Source: CAZVWJ01 sp964631325
GTDB lineage: Bacteria; T1Sed10-126
NCBI GenBank assembly: GCA_964631325.1
Contig: CAZVWJ010000038.1
Span: forward strand, 1-25,877
Length of the DNA: 25,877 bases
Reading direction: 5' to 3'
Made by a program: the position numbers and the translations under genes. How positions within the stretch are numbered: the stretch's first letter is position 1; every line of letters starts with the position of its first letter. Below are positions 1 to 6,376 of this stretch, piece by piece. A model generated the notes under the pieces. It worked only from the letters and a program-made list of their open reading frames with translations. It did not search any database and was not told the DNA's origin.

Positions 1-403
1 ACAGACTGTTTTAAGGAAATATATTTGTTCTACTTGAGTGCTGGGTTAACCCAGCCTACAATCGAGTAGTTTTAATGTGTAGCTTTACCGCTAAAGTTGC
101 GTTGAGAGTCCTTTGCCAGCAATAAACGCTAAATATGATGCCTCGATTGAAGGCTGTCCTTCGGACGGATAATTCACGACAGTTACGCTGTCACGAATTA
201 TCCGGGCTAAGTTGGTGGTCATTGCCGGGCTGGATCCGACAATCCATAGCAACACGGGCACGTCATTGCCCCGACGTACGCAGGATCGTAGACCGGGCTT
301 GCCCCGGCTCCTTGGAGGACGCGTACGCGTTAAATCCAGGGAACGAATTACGTTATTGCCGGGAACGTAAAATGTCCCCGGGCTTGTCTCGACAACAAGT
401 TAA
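1..403. repeat. Repeat-rich non-coding stretch
   Basis: No credible gene is visible here. The stretch holds a perfect 16-bp palindrome at 40-55 (GCTGGGTTAACCCAGC), a small GTCC/GGAC hairpin at 156-166, and a longer hairpin at 167-203 whose arms are GGATAATTC/GAATTATCC followed by GACAG/CTGTC around a five-base loop. Further on, 215-250 contains the reverse complement of words (ATGGATTGTCGG, CCAGC, CAATGAC) that recur at 5545-5643. The region therefore looks like fragments of dispersed palindromic repeats. The motif TTGAGTGCTGG at 34-44 is also found at 5621-5631. Reading frames through it give low-quality Arg/Cys/Trp-rich peptides and are judged spurious. Confidence 0.6.
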
Positions 404-499
404 TTGATGACATATTTTCAAAGGAATAACGGTAAAATATTTTTGAAGAAGGCTCTAAAATACAGTTTTGCCACTCTGTTTTTTAAGGGAGTGAGAAAA

Positions 500-1687
500 G
501 TGTCTGAAGCAGAGATTCTTGTTGTTGAAGATGAGGCGGTGATCAGCAAACATATAGAAACCCTCCTGGAAGACATGGGCTATAAAGTTAGCGGAGTTTG
601 CGGGAGCGGGAAGGAATCTTTTATCGAGGCCGGGGAACTTAAACCGGACCTGGTCTTGATGGACATCTGGCTTGAGGGAAAAATGAACGGGACTGCCGCA
701 GCTAAAAAAATCTGGTCAAATTATCGAATTCCCGTCGTTTATTTGACTGCCCATTCTGAACATTCTACTGTTGAAAACGCTAAGAGTGGAGGAACTTATG
801 GGTATCTGACCAAGCCAATTGACGAAACAGAACTGCGCAATACCCTGAAACTCGCCCTTTCCAAACATGAGATGGAGGAAAAATTACTAAAAAAGGAACG
901 GGAGGTTTACCAGCATAAAGTTAAACAGGAGAGGAACAAACGGTTGGCCGCACTTGGAAAAATGGCCGCGGGAATTACACACGATATTAAGAACTTTAAC
1001 TCTGCGATTAAATCCAATTTAGATTTTTTGACCAAAATTCGGGATAAACTGGAAGAATATTTTGAGGAACATGACCCGGCTGACTCTGAATTGGCTAACT
1101 TATTGGAAAAGTTCCCCCCGACTCTTGAAGCTATCCGCCGCGCCACCGAAAAAATAGAGGAAATCGAAGACAAAACCAGTACTTACTCGCAGGCCAGGTC
1201 TACCCCCTCAGAGGGGATGATTTTTAATCCGATTGAAAAAATTGAATATTTTTTTAAATATTTTGAGGAAATTTTTTCAAAAAATAAATTTAGGAACGTT
1301 GAAGTAAAGTTGAATTTAGATACTAAAAACGTTTCTCTGCGGGGGGATTCGGGAGAATTCGACCAGGTTCTGAAAAATTTACTCGAGAATGCCGCTGAAG
1401 CCGTTCACGATAAAACAGAAGGTTGGATTGAGTTGAACGTATTTTGTAGTGGAGGTGAATTTTGCCTCACAGTAGAAGATAATGGCTCCGGGATTTCCGA
1501 GGCAGAACAGGAAAGAATATTTGACCCCCTCTACTCCGGGCGCGCGAGTGGTGAGGGACTGGGACTCGGACTTTCTATAGTTAAAGGTATAGTTGAGAAA
1601 ATGAACGGTAAAATTAAAGTAAGCTCCCAGTTAGGGGAGGGAACAAAATTTAAACTTTGTTTTCCCCGGGTAAAAACTAAAAATTGA
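500..1687 (+). CDS. Response regulator receiver-histidine kinase hybrid
   Basis: A cytoplasmic two-component protein of about 395 residues. The N-terminal CheY-like receiver (residues 5-120) has acidic D11, phospho-acceptor D55 in LVLMD, T83 and K105 in LTKP. A short charged coiled-coil linker follows, then an H-box with ITHDIKN (H161 the likely phosphorylated histidine) and a C-terminal HATPase domain with N-box LLENAAEAV, G1 box EDNGSGIS and G2 box GEGLGLGLSIVKG. There is no membrane segment or sensor domain, so it probably takes its input through the receiver or a partner. I chose GTG 500 because AAGGGAGTGAG lies just upstream and the receiver begins at once; an in-frame ATG at 404 would add 32 basic, unrelated residues. 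Its stop overlaps the cheB start (TTGA), implying translational coupling. The order receiver-then-kinase is known, but the pathway served is unknown. Confidence 0.9.
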   Translation: MSEAEILVVEDEAVISKHIETLLEDMGYKVSGVCGSGKESFIEAGELKPDLVLMDIWLEGKMNGTAAAKKIWSNYRIPVVYLTAHSEHSTVENAKSGGTYGYLTKPIDETELRNTLKLALSKHEMEEKLLKKEREVYQHKVKQERNKRLAALGKMAAGITHDIKNFNSAIKSNLDFLTKIRDKLEEYFEEHDPADSELANLLEKFPPTLEAIRRATEKIEEIEDKTSTYSQARSTPSEGMIFNPIEKIEYFFKYFEEIFSKNKFRNVEVKLNLDTKNVSLRGDSGEFDQVLKNLLENAAEAVHDKTEGWIELNVFCSGGEFCLTVEDNGSGISEAEQERIFDPLYSGRASGEGLGLGLSIVKGIVEKMNGKIKVSSQLGEGTKFKLCFPRVKTKN

Positions 1688-2745
1688 AAAATATCCTGAT
1701 AGTAGATGACGCTCTTTTTGCCCGCCGTTTTTTAACCGGTGAGGTGGAGAAAGTTGATAATTTAACTGTGGCTGCAACAGCCCGTAACGGCGTTGAGGCG
1801 ATGAAGGTTTTAACTGAAGAGAAAATAGATCTGGTTCTACTTGACCTGGATATGCCGGTGATGGACGGATTCAAAACCATGGAAAAGATGAAGGAGCAGG
1901 GGATCGAAGTTCCTGTTTTAGTAGTTAGCGCTTTAACTGTCCGGGAGTCTGATACGGTTGTCCGGGTCCTTGAACAGGGAGCCGTCGAGGTCTTACCTAA
2001 ACCGGATAAGGATATGATTGGGGCGGAAACTGATAAAATTAGCGAAGAACTGCATAAAAAGCTTGCCGCCCTTGTTTCTGAGCTTCCCGAGCAAGATCAG
2101 GTCCGGGAGCAAATTCAGGCCAAACAGGAGGAAAACCGGGTAGAAAAATTTACAACTGTAAGTCCCCGGCTGCTGGTAATTGGTGGTTCTACCGGCGCGC
2201 CCTCCTGGATTTATGAAATCACCTCACATCTGCCGGCTGATTTTTCCCTCCCCGTGGTGATTATCCAGCACATGCGGGAAATGTTTTTTGAAAGTATGGG
2301 GAAAATATTAAGACGTCGGTCCCCGCTTTCCGTGGAGCTGGTTACCGCTCGTGAAAAATTAGAAGCGGGAAAAATTTACCTCCCCTCCGTCCGTAAACAA
2401 CTACGATTTCAGCAACATGAGGAGTCAGTTTATATCCAGTTGCGGGGTGAAGATAAAGTCTCTGGCGTCTGTCCGTCGGTAGATGTTACCTTTGAATCAG
2501 CCGCCGAGGTGTTTGGCGCTGACGTTATTTCAGTTCTGCTTACCGGGATGGGGAAAGACGGTGCGGCCGGTATGGAAATGTTGTCAGAAGCCGGTGCTCT
2601 CTGCCTGGGCCAGGACCAGGAATCTTCCGCTGTTTACGGGATGCCCCGGGAGGCGGCGGCCCGCGGTGCACTCGATTTACAGGCTCCGGGCGGTGAAATT
2701 CCGGAAATCATCACGGACTGGGTTGAACGCACCCGGGAAGGTTAG
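1684..2745 (+). CDS. cheB: CheB protein-glutamate methylesterase/response regulator
   Basis: A 353-residue CheB, which removes methyl groups from (and deamidates) glutamyl residues on chemoreceptors once its receiver is phosphorylated. The receiver (1-120) has D8/D9, phospho-site D54 in LVLLDLDMP, S82 and K106 in PKP. An interdomain linker of about 40 residues leads to the methylesterase domain, with catalytic S169 in GGSTGAP, H196 in IIQHM and D292 in LLTGMGKDG. The start is TTG, inside the overlapping TTGA of the kinase stop, without a clear ribosome-binding site; the next ATG would delete half of the receiver, so TTG with coupled translation is preferred. No cheR, cheA or chemoreceptor gene is in view, so the target could be a chemoreceptor elsewhere or a Che-like non-motility system. 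The 3' end overlaps recD2 by 4 bp tail to tail. Confidence 0.93.
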   Translation: MKNILIVDDALFARRFLTGEVEKVDNLTVAATARNGVEAMKVLTEEKIDLVLLDLDMPVMDGFKTMEKMKEQGIEVPVLVVSALTVRESDTVVRVLEQGAVEVLPKPDKDMIGAETDKISEELHKKLAALVSELPEQDQVREQIQAKQEENRVEKFTTVSPRLLVIGGSTGAPSWIYEITSHLPADFSLPVVIIQHMREMFFESMGKILRRRSPLSVELVTAREKLEAGKIYLPSVRKQLRFQQHEESVYIQLRGEDKVSGVCPSVDVTFESAAEVFGADVISVLLTGMGKDGAAGMEMLSEAGALCLGQDQESSAVYGMPREAAARGALDLQAPGGEIPEIITDWVERTREG

Positions 2746-4901
2746 CCCAACTCATTCAGTCGCTGGGGGAGCGTGGAGTTTCGCTGGCGGTCCCGCGCGT
2801 TGTTAACGGCAATTCCTACCGCTTTTTTTGTGCCGACTAAAATAGCCAGTTGGCTGGCCCGGGTCAGGGCGGTGTATAGCAGGTTTCGCTGGAGCATTAT
2901 ATAGTGCTGGGTGAGCATGGGAATGATTACCGCCGGGAATTCGCTTCCCTGGCTTTTGTGGATGGTTATCGCGTAAGCCAGGGTCAACTGGTCAAGCTGA
3001 TCTACGGTGTAATCCAGGGGTTCGCTCCCCGGAAAATTCACCCGCAAAAGTTCTTCCTTTCGGTCGATTCCCCGGACCCGTCCGACGTCTCCGTTGAAGA
3101 TGTATTTGTCGTAATTATTTTCCAACTGCATTACCCGGTCCCCTTTTCGAAAAGATTGTTTACCGAAGGAATCTTCCTCCCGCCCCGGGTTTAGTTTAGC
3201 CTGCAGTTTTTCATTTAACCTGTCTACCCCGCATTCCCCCCGGTACATCGGGGCTACAACCTGGATCCCTTCAAACGGGTCAAAATCATAATATTCGGGG
3301 AGCCGCTTTGAAACAAGGGAGATAACGGTTTCCCGGGCCTTCCCGGGGTAGGCCTCCTCCAGGAAAAAGAAATCTCCTTTCTCTCTGTTGACCAGTTCGG
3401 GCATACTTCCTTTGTTAATCCGGTGGGCGTTTTGCACAATTAGACTCCGCTGGGCCTGGCGGAATATTTCTGTCAACCGGATTACCGGGACTTCGCCCGA
3501 CTCGATCAGGTCGTTTAACACGTTTCCCGGTCCCACGGCGGGCAGTTGATCGGCGTCTCCCACGAGAACTAACCGGGTTCCTTCCTCCAGCGCTCGCAGG
3601 AGCCGGTCCATGAGCCGTAGGTCTACCATGCTTAACTCGTCGATAATCACGGCGTCGGTTTCCAGTGGTTCGCTTTCGTTTTTACCAAAACTTGCCGGCG
3701 GGGAATAATCGAGCAGGCGATGGATGGTTGAAGCCTCGTGGGCGGTAGCTTCTTCCAGCCGCTGGGCCGCCCGGCCCGTCGGTGCGGCTTGCTTGATTTC
3801 CCAGTCCAGTTTTTTCATTGCTCCCAGGATTCCAATCACCGTCGTGGTTTTTCCCGTCCCCGGACCGCCGGTGAGAACCAGCAGGCGCTCGGAGAGAGCC
3901 GTGCGAATTGCTTCCACCTGTTTCTGGTTGTATTCGAGTTGTTCCTCGTTCTGGACCTGTTCGGCCACTTCGCGCAGTTTTGACGGGCGGGGGGCCAGGC
4001 GACCTTTCTCCCGGGCTGACTGCAGTTCTTTTAACTTTTCGCTGACCCGTTCCTCGGCGCTGTGTAAATTTTTTAGGTAAACCCGGCTGCAGTCATTTTT
4101 TTCGCGGACAATTCGCTTCCGTTTTTCCAGCCGGGCCAGTGGTTTTTCGATAGTCTCGACAGATGTTTTCAGCAGTTCTGAGACTTCTTCCCGCAATTCC
4201 GGCTGGTCGAGGTAGACGTGTCCCTCCTGCGCCGCTTCCCGGAGGGCGTATTCTAACCCCGCCTCAAGCCGGGCGTTTTCATCGCTGTAATTTTCCAGTT
4301 TCCGGGCAATCCGGTCGGCAATTTTAAAACCTATCCCCTCAACCTCCCGGCACAACCGGTAGGGATTGTCCTTGAGCACTTTAAGCGCCCTGTTTTCGTA
4401 ATTTTCGTATATTTTACGGGCGTAGCCGGTGCTTACACCGTGCTCCTTTAAAAACAGCATCACGTCTCGCATATGACGCTGTTCCTGCCAGTCTTCAACT
4501 ATTTGCTCTAATGTTTTCTCCCCGATTCCCTCTACCTTTTTTAATTTCTCCGGTTCTTCGTCCAGAATATCCAGGGCCGCCTCCCCGAATTTATCCGTAA
4601 TTCTCTCCGCTATCCGCGGCCCAATTCCCTTGATCAGGGACGAGGCCAGGTAGTTTTGAATTCCTTTTTCAGTGGTTGGCTCGTGCAGTTCCGCCTGCTT
4701 AATTCTAAATTGCTTTCCAAATTTCTGGTGCTGGATATATTTTCCCTTCAGTGTTAACCGCTGTCCTTCAGTTAACGGAGGCAGATCACCAACAGCGGTC
4801 AATCGCTCACTGTTCTCCTTGCTGATCACCCGAAGAACTTTGTAAGAATTCTCGGCCGCCTCATAAATAATTTGCTTAACAGTGCCTTCGATCTTTTCCA
4901 T
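2742..4901 (-). CDS. recD2: RecD2 family ATP-dependent 5'-3' DNA helicase
   Basis: A 719-residue superfamily 1B helicase of the RecD2 (YrrC/TraA-like) type. Unlike RecD it works without RecBC, and the family is linked to DNA repair and replication-fork maintenance. An N-terminal OB-like region (1-80) is followed by tandem helix-hairpin-helix motifs (IKGIGPRIAERI and VEGIGEKTLEQI, residues about 90-140), which mark RecD2 rather than RecD. The helicase core has Walker A GGPGTGKTT (K351), Walker B VIIDELSMVD (D421, E422), a VGDADQLPAVGPG motif, an EIFRQAQ motif and the C-terminal AYAITIHKSQGSEF motif. The length is near the lower end of the family range. ATG 4901 begins a typical MEKIEGTVKQIIYE start, but I see no strong ribosome-binding site. 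It is transcribed toward cheB with overlapping stops and no terminator between the two. Confidence 0.95.
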   Translation of the reverse strand: MEKIEGTVKQIIYEAAENSYKVLRVISKENSERLTAVGDLPPLTEGQRLTLKGKYIQHQKFGKQFRIKQAELHEPTTEKGIQNYLASSLIKGIGPRIAERITDKFGEAALDILDEEPEKLKKVEGIGEKTLEQIVEDWQEQRHMRDVMLFLKEHGVSTGYARKIYENYENRALKVLKDNPYRLCREVEGIGFKIADRIARKLENYSDENARLEAGLEYALREAAQEGHVYLDQPELREEVSELLKTSVETIEKPLARLEKRKRIVREKNDCSRVYLKNLHSAEERVSEKLKELQSAREKGRLAPRPSKLREVAEQVQNEEQLEYNQKQVEAIRTALSERLLVLTGGPGTGKTTTVIGILGAMKKLDWEIKQAAPTGRAAQRLEEATAHEASTIHRLLDYSPPASFGKNESEPLETDAVIIDELSMVDLRLMDRLLRALEEGTRLVLVGDADQLPAVGPGNVLNDLIESGEVPVIRLTEIFRQAQRSLIVQNAHRINKGSMPELVNREKGDFFFLEEAYPGKARETVISLVSKRLPEYYDFDPFEGIQVVAPMYRGECGVDRLNEKLQAKLNPGREEDSFGKQSFRKGDRVMQLENNYDKYIFNGDVGRVRGIDRKEELLRVNFPGSEPLDYTVDQLDQLTLAYAITIHKSQGSEFPAVIIPMLTQHYIMLQRNLLYTALTRASQLAILVGTKKAVGIAVNNARDRQRNSTLPQRLNELG

Positions 4902-4984
4902 AAAATCTGTAGGACCTCTTTATAGACTATCAGAATTCTAAAATATTCTTCCACGCCGCCAATCCCGTCGTCCTGCGCCTTTGT

Positions 4985-5080
4985 CCCGTAATCCAAAAAC
5001 TCATTCCGGGGCACCGACCCTGGAACCCAGTTCGATAACGGTTGTCATTCCGGGGCCCCGACCCCGGAATCCAGTTTGAT
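4985..5080. repeat. CCGGAAT-type palindromic repeat pair
   Basis: Two related copies of a short palindromic word lie side by side: CATTCCGGGGCACCGACCCT near 5005 (degenerate) and the better preserved CATTCCGGGGCCCCGACCCC near 5045, each followed by GGAA(C/T)CCAG. The arms ATTCCGGGG and CCCCGGAAT can form a hairpin. The same word recurs at 5490-5527 and 13153-13306, so this is a dispersed REP-like family. No gene is visible between recD2 and tRNA-Phe; the rest of 4902-5760 is AT-rich with the hairpins listed separately. Confidence 0.7.
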
Positions 5081-5386
5081 TTTGACCTTAACGGGGCTCA
5101 ACGTCAAACTTAAAATGAAACACCGAACTCATTCCGACAATAATAAAAGAGTTTTGAAGTTTTATAGACTGTATTCGGAGATTCACAGGCATCTAACGAT
5201 TTGTAAAAATGAATTATAACGCACAATGATCACTATTATCCAGAATCTTATCCAATGAGGAAGGTCATGAAAATTATAGCTTACCCGCGATAATCCACCC
5301 AATAAACCTATTTATACTTTTTGTTTTTAAACAAGCTTTGATGATTGTTTGATTTGCTGTTCGACAGCGTTCAAGTAATTATTAGT

Positions 5387-5436
5387 ATAACGCATTTCGC
5401 AATTAACGCAATTGCGATAATTGCGAAATGCGTTAT
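5387..5436. repeat. Perfect 19-bp inverted repeat with palindromic loop
   Basis: The arms ATAACGCATTTCGCAATTA (5387-5405) and TAATTGCGAAATGCGTTAT (5418-5436) are exact reverse complements. The 12-base spacer contains CGCAATTGCG, itself a perfect palindrome. It lies in a gene-free region and is not followed by a T-run on either strand, so it is not a standard terminator. It differs from the GC-rich repeats around it. It could be a protein-binding palindrome, a cruciform-forming site or a relic of a small inverted-repeat element; the sequence alone does not decide. Confidence 0.85.
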
Positions 5437-5489
5437 TATAACATGAGATTATTCAGGCCATCAGAACTTTATAATAACACCACAACGTC

Positions 5490-5527
5490 ATTCCGGGTGG
5501 AGGCGCGAAGCGCCGGAAACCCGGAAT
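5490..5527. repeat. REP-like hairpin of the CCGGAAT family
   Basis: Outer arms ATTCCGGGT (5490-5498) and ACCCGGAAT (5519-5527) enclose an inner GGCGC-GAA-GCGCC hairpin, giving a two-stage stem. It belongs with the copies near 5045 and 13160. It is non-coding and intergenic. Confidence 0.75.
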
Positions 5528-5561
5528 CCATCGATCTTTGAATTATGGATTGTCGGGTCAT

Positions 5562-5631
5562 CCAGCACTCAATCGTGAGCCACCAGGTGAAACTTTGTGA
5601 CTTTTTCAGCAACTCCCCGATTGAGTGCTGG
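5562..5631. repeat. 14-bp inverted repeat, TTGAGTGCTGG family
   Basis: CCAGCACTCAATCG (5562-5575) and CGATTGAGTGCTGG (5618-5631) are exact reverse complements separated by 42 bases. The core TTGAGTGCTGG is present again at 34-44. The flanks (ATGGATTGTCGG before, CGGCAATGACT after) match, in reverse complement, words at 215-250, so the whole of about 5545-5643 appears to be a repeat unit with at least one degraded relative in the window. Confidence 0.75.
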
Positions 5632-5762
5632 ACGGCAATGACTATTCGTTAGAAAGTTCTGTCAGGCCATTTAGCCGGGGGACTAAAAATTAAGGAGCTA
5701 ATATAATAGGGAGAATATCTTTTTGGAAAGCCGCCTAAGTTAAGCAGGAGGGATAAAAAAGG

Positions 5763-5836
5763 TGGACAGGCGCGGATTCGAACCGCGGACACCCGCCTTT
5801 TCAGGGCGGTGCTCTACCTACCTGAGCTACCTGTCC
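5763..5836 (-). tRNA. tRNA-Phe (anticodon GAA)
   Basis: Read on the minus strand, the cloverleaf is complete: acceptor GGACAGG/CCTGTCC with discriminator A, D-arm GCTC/GAGC, anticodon stem CCGCC/GGCGG around loop CTGAAAA (anticodon GAA, phenylalanine), variable loop GTGTC, and T-arm CGCGG-TTCGAAT-CCGCG. The genome supplies CC but not the final A after the discriminator, so the CCA end would be completed enzymatically. A run of six T on the coding strand (5755-5760) directly follows and may stop transcription. It is monocistronic here. Confidence 0.97.
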
Positions 5837-5867
5837 ATTGGAAAATTCTTTCTTTTAAGTCAAAAGT

Positions 5868-5897
5868 AGTGTATCAATTTTAACCTGGGAAAATCAA
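5868..5897 (-). promoter_or_regulatory. Probable sigma70-type promoter for tRNA-Phe
   Basis: On the minus strand, TTGATT (5897-5892) and TACACT (5873-5868) are separated by 18 bases. This would start transcription roughly 25 bases before the mature tRNA. The boxes match the consensus only moderately. The site lies back to back with the plus-strand promoter at 5916-5944. Confidence 0.45.
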
Positions 5898-5915
5898 GAA
5901 AATTTTTGAAAAAAT

Positions 5916-5944
5916 TTGACATTCGGGGGAAAATGTAATATACA
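5916..5944 (+). promoter_or_regulatory. Strong sigma70-type promoter
   Basis: A perfect -35 box TTGACA (5916-5921), a 17-base spacer and a -10 box TATACA (5939-5944) give the best promoter match found in the window. No coding region starts for more than 400 bases. The likely product is the structured RNA at 5951-6129, possibly extended into the porin leader. Confidence 0.75.
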
Positions 5945-5950
5945 TATATA

Positions 5951-6129
5951 ACGTCGATTGAGAGTTAATATTAGCCACATCACACAGTTAGGCCATAGAC
6001 ATACTATAATACAATAGCGGACATAGCATAACTAACTGCCGGTTAATGTTTGACCGGCAGTTTTTTGACACAGTCACAAAAGAAGCAAGTTTTATGTTTA
6101 TGCTCCGAAGTGTGGTGTGGCTTTTTTTT
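5951..6129 (+). ncRNA. Candidate small RNA or attenuated leader, about 180 nt
   Basis: This segment begins at a strong promoter and ends in a terminator-like structure, with no open reading frame. The arms AGCCACATCACAC (5973-5985) and GTGTGGTGTGGCT (6110-6122) pair over 13 positions with one G-U pair and are followed by eight T (6122-6129), so the closing stem itself could act as an intrinsic terminator. Inside, CAGTTAG (5985-5991) pairs with CTAACTG (6032-6038), and an internal hairpin at 6035-6057 onward ends in six T. The two inner structures share ACTG and cannot both form fully. I do not recognise the RNA as 6S, SRP, RNase P or a known riboswitch. It may be an independent small RNA or a conditional leader of the porin gene downstream. 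Confidence 0.55.
6035..6066 (+). terminator. Intrinsic terminator inside the small RNA region
   Basis: ACTGCCGGT (6035-6043) and ACCGGCAGT (6053-6061) form a perfect 9-bp GC-rich stem around a nine-base loop, followed directly by a run of six T. This is a textbook intrinsic terminator about 115 bases after the predicted start. It would end a short transcript or serve as an attenuator. Confidence 0.8.
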
Positions 6130-6199
6130 GTAATCTGTAGTTACCTGTAGTTTTAGGTTTTGAATTTGTGTTAAGTTCTTTGAATTTTCAGCTCAATTA

Positions 6200-6349
6200 C
6201 AGGTCACTGCCGGCGGCCCAAGACCAGGTAGAAAGGTGGTGAAACATTCCTCCGTGTTTGACCGGGGCCCCCCGACCTTGTTTCACTGAACTGTGGGTGT
6301 GGGACGGCAGTGTTACCTGCGACTTCAGACAAATTTATTTGTTTGAAGT
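6200..6349 (+). promoter_or_regulatory. Structured 5' leader of the porin gene
   Basis: Three nested or consecutive stems precede the porin start. CAGGT+CACTGCCG (6200-6212) pairs with CGGCAGTG+ACCTG (6305-6319), with a two-base bulge. Inside it GTGAAACA (6239-6246) pairs with TGTTTCAC (6279-6286) around a GC-rich apex. A separate hairpin, ACTTCAGACAAAT (6322-6334) with ATTTGTTTGAAGT (6337-6349), sits about 11 bases before the AAGGAGG ribosome-binding site at 6361. The last resembles 5' hairpins that protect abundant outer-membrane mRNAs. The larger structure could be a cis-regulatory element or an independent RNA; I do not recognise its family. No clear promoter lies between 6130 and 6200. 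Confidence 0.55.
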
Positions 6350-6376
6350 TTCATTCAATTAAGGAGGAATGTATTT

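Noticed and set aside
135..407. 90-residue reading frame in the 5' repeat region
   Set aside because: It runs through palindromic repeats, has Arg/Cys/Trp-rich composition, no ribosome-binding site and no recognisable domain.
404..499. Upstream ATG start for the receiver-kinase gene
   Set aside because: The extra 32 residues are basic and unlike a receiver start, and the better ribosome-binding site precedes GTG 500.
6200..6320. 6S RNA or a known riboswitch (cobalamin, THF)
   Set aside because: The overall rod shape is suggestive, but I could not match conserved sequence motifs of any of these families.
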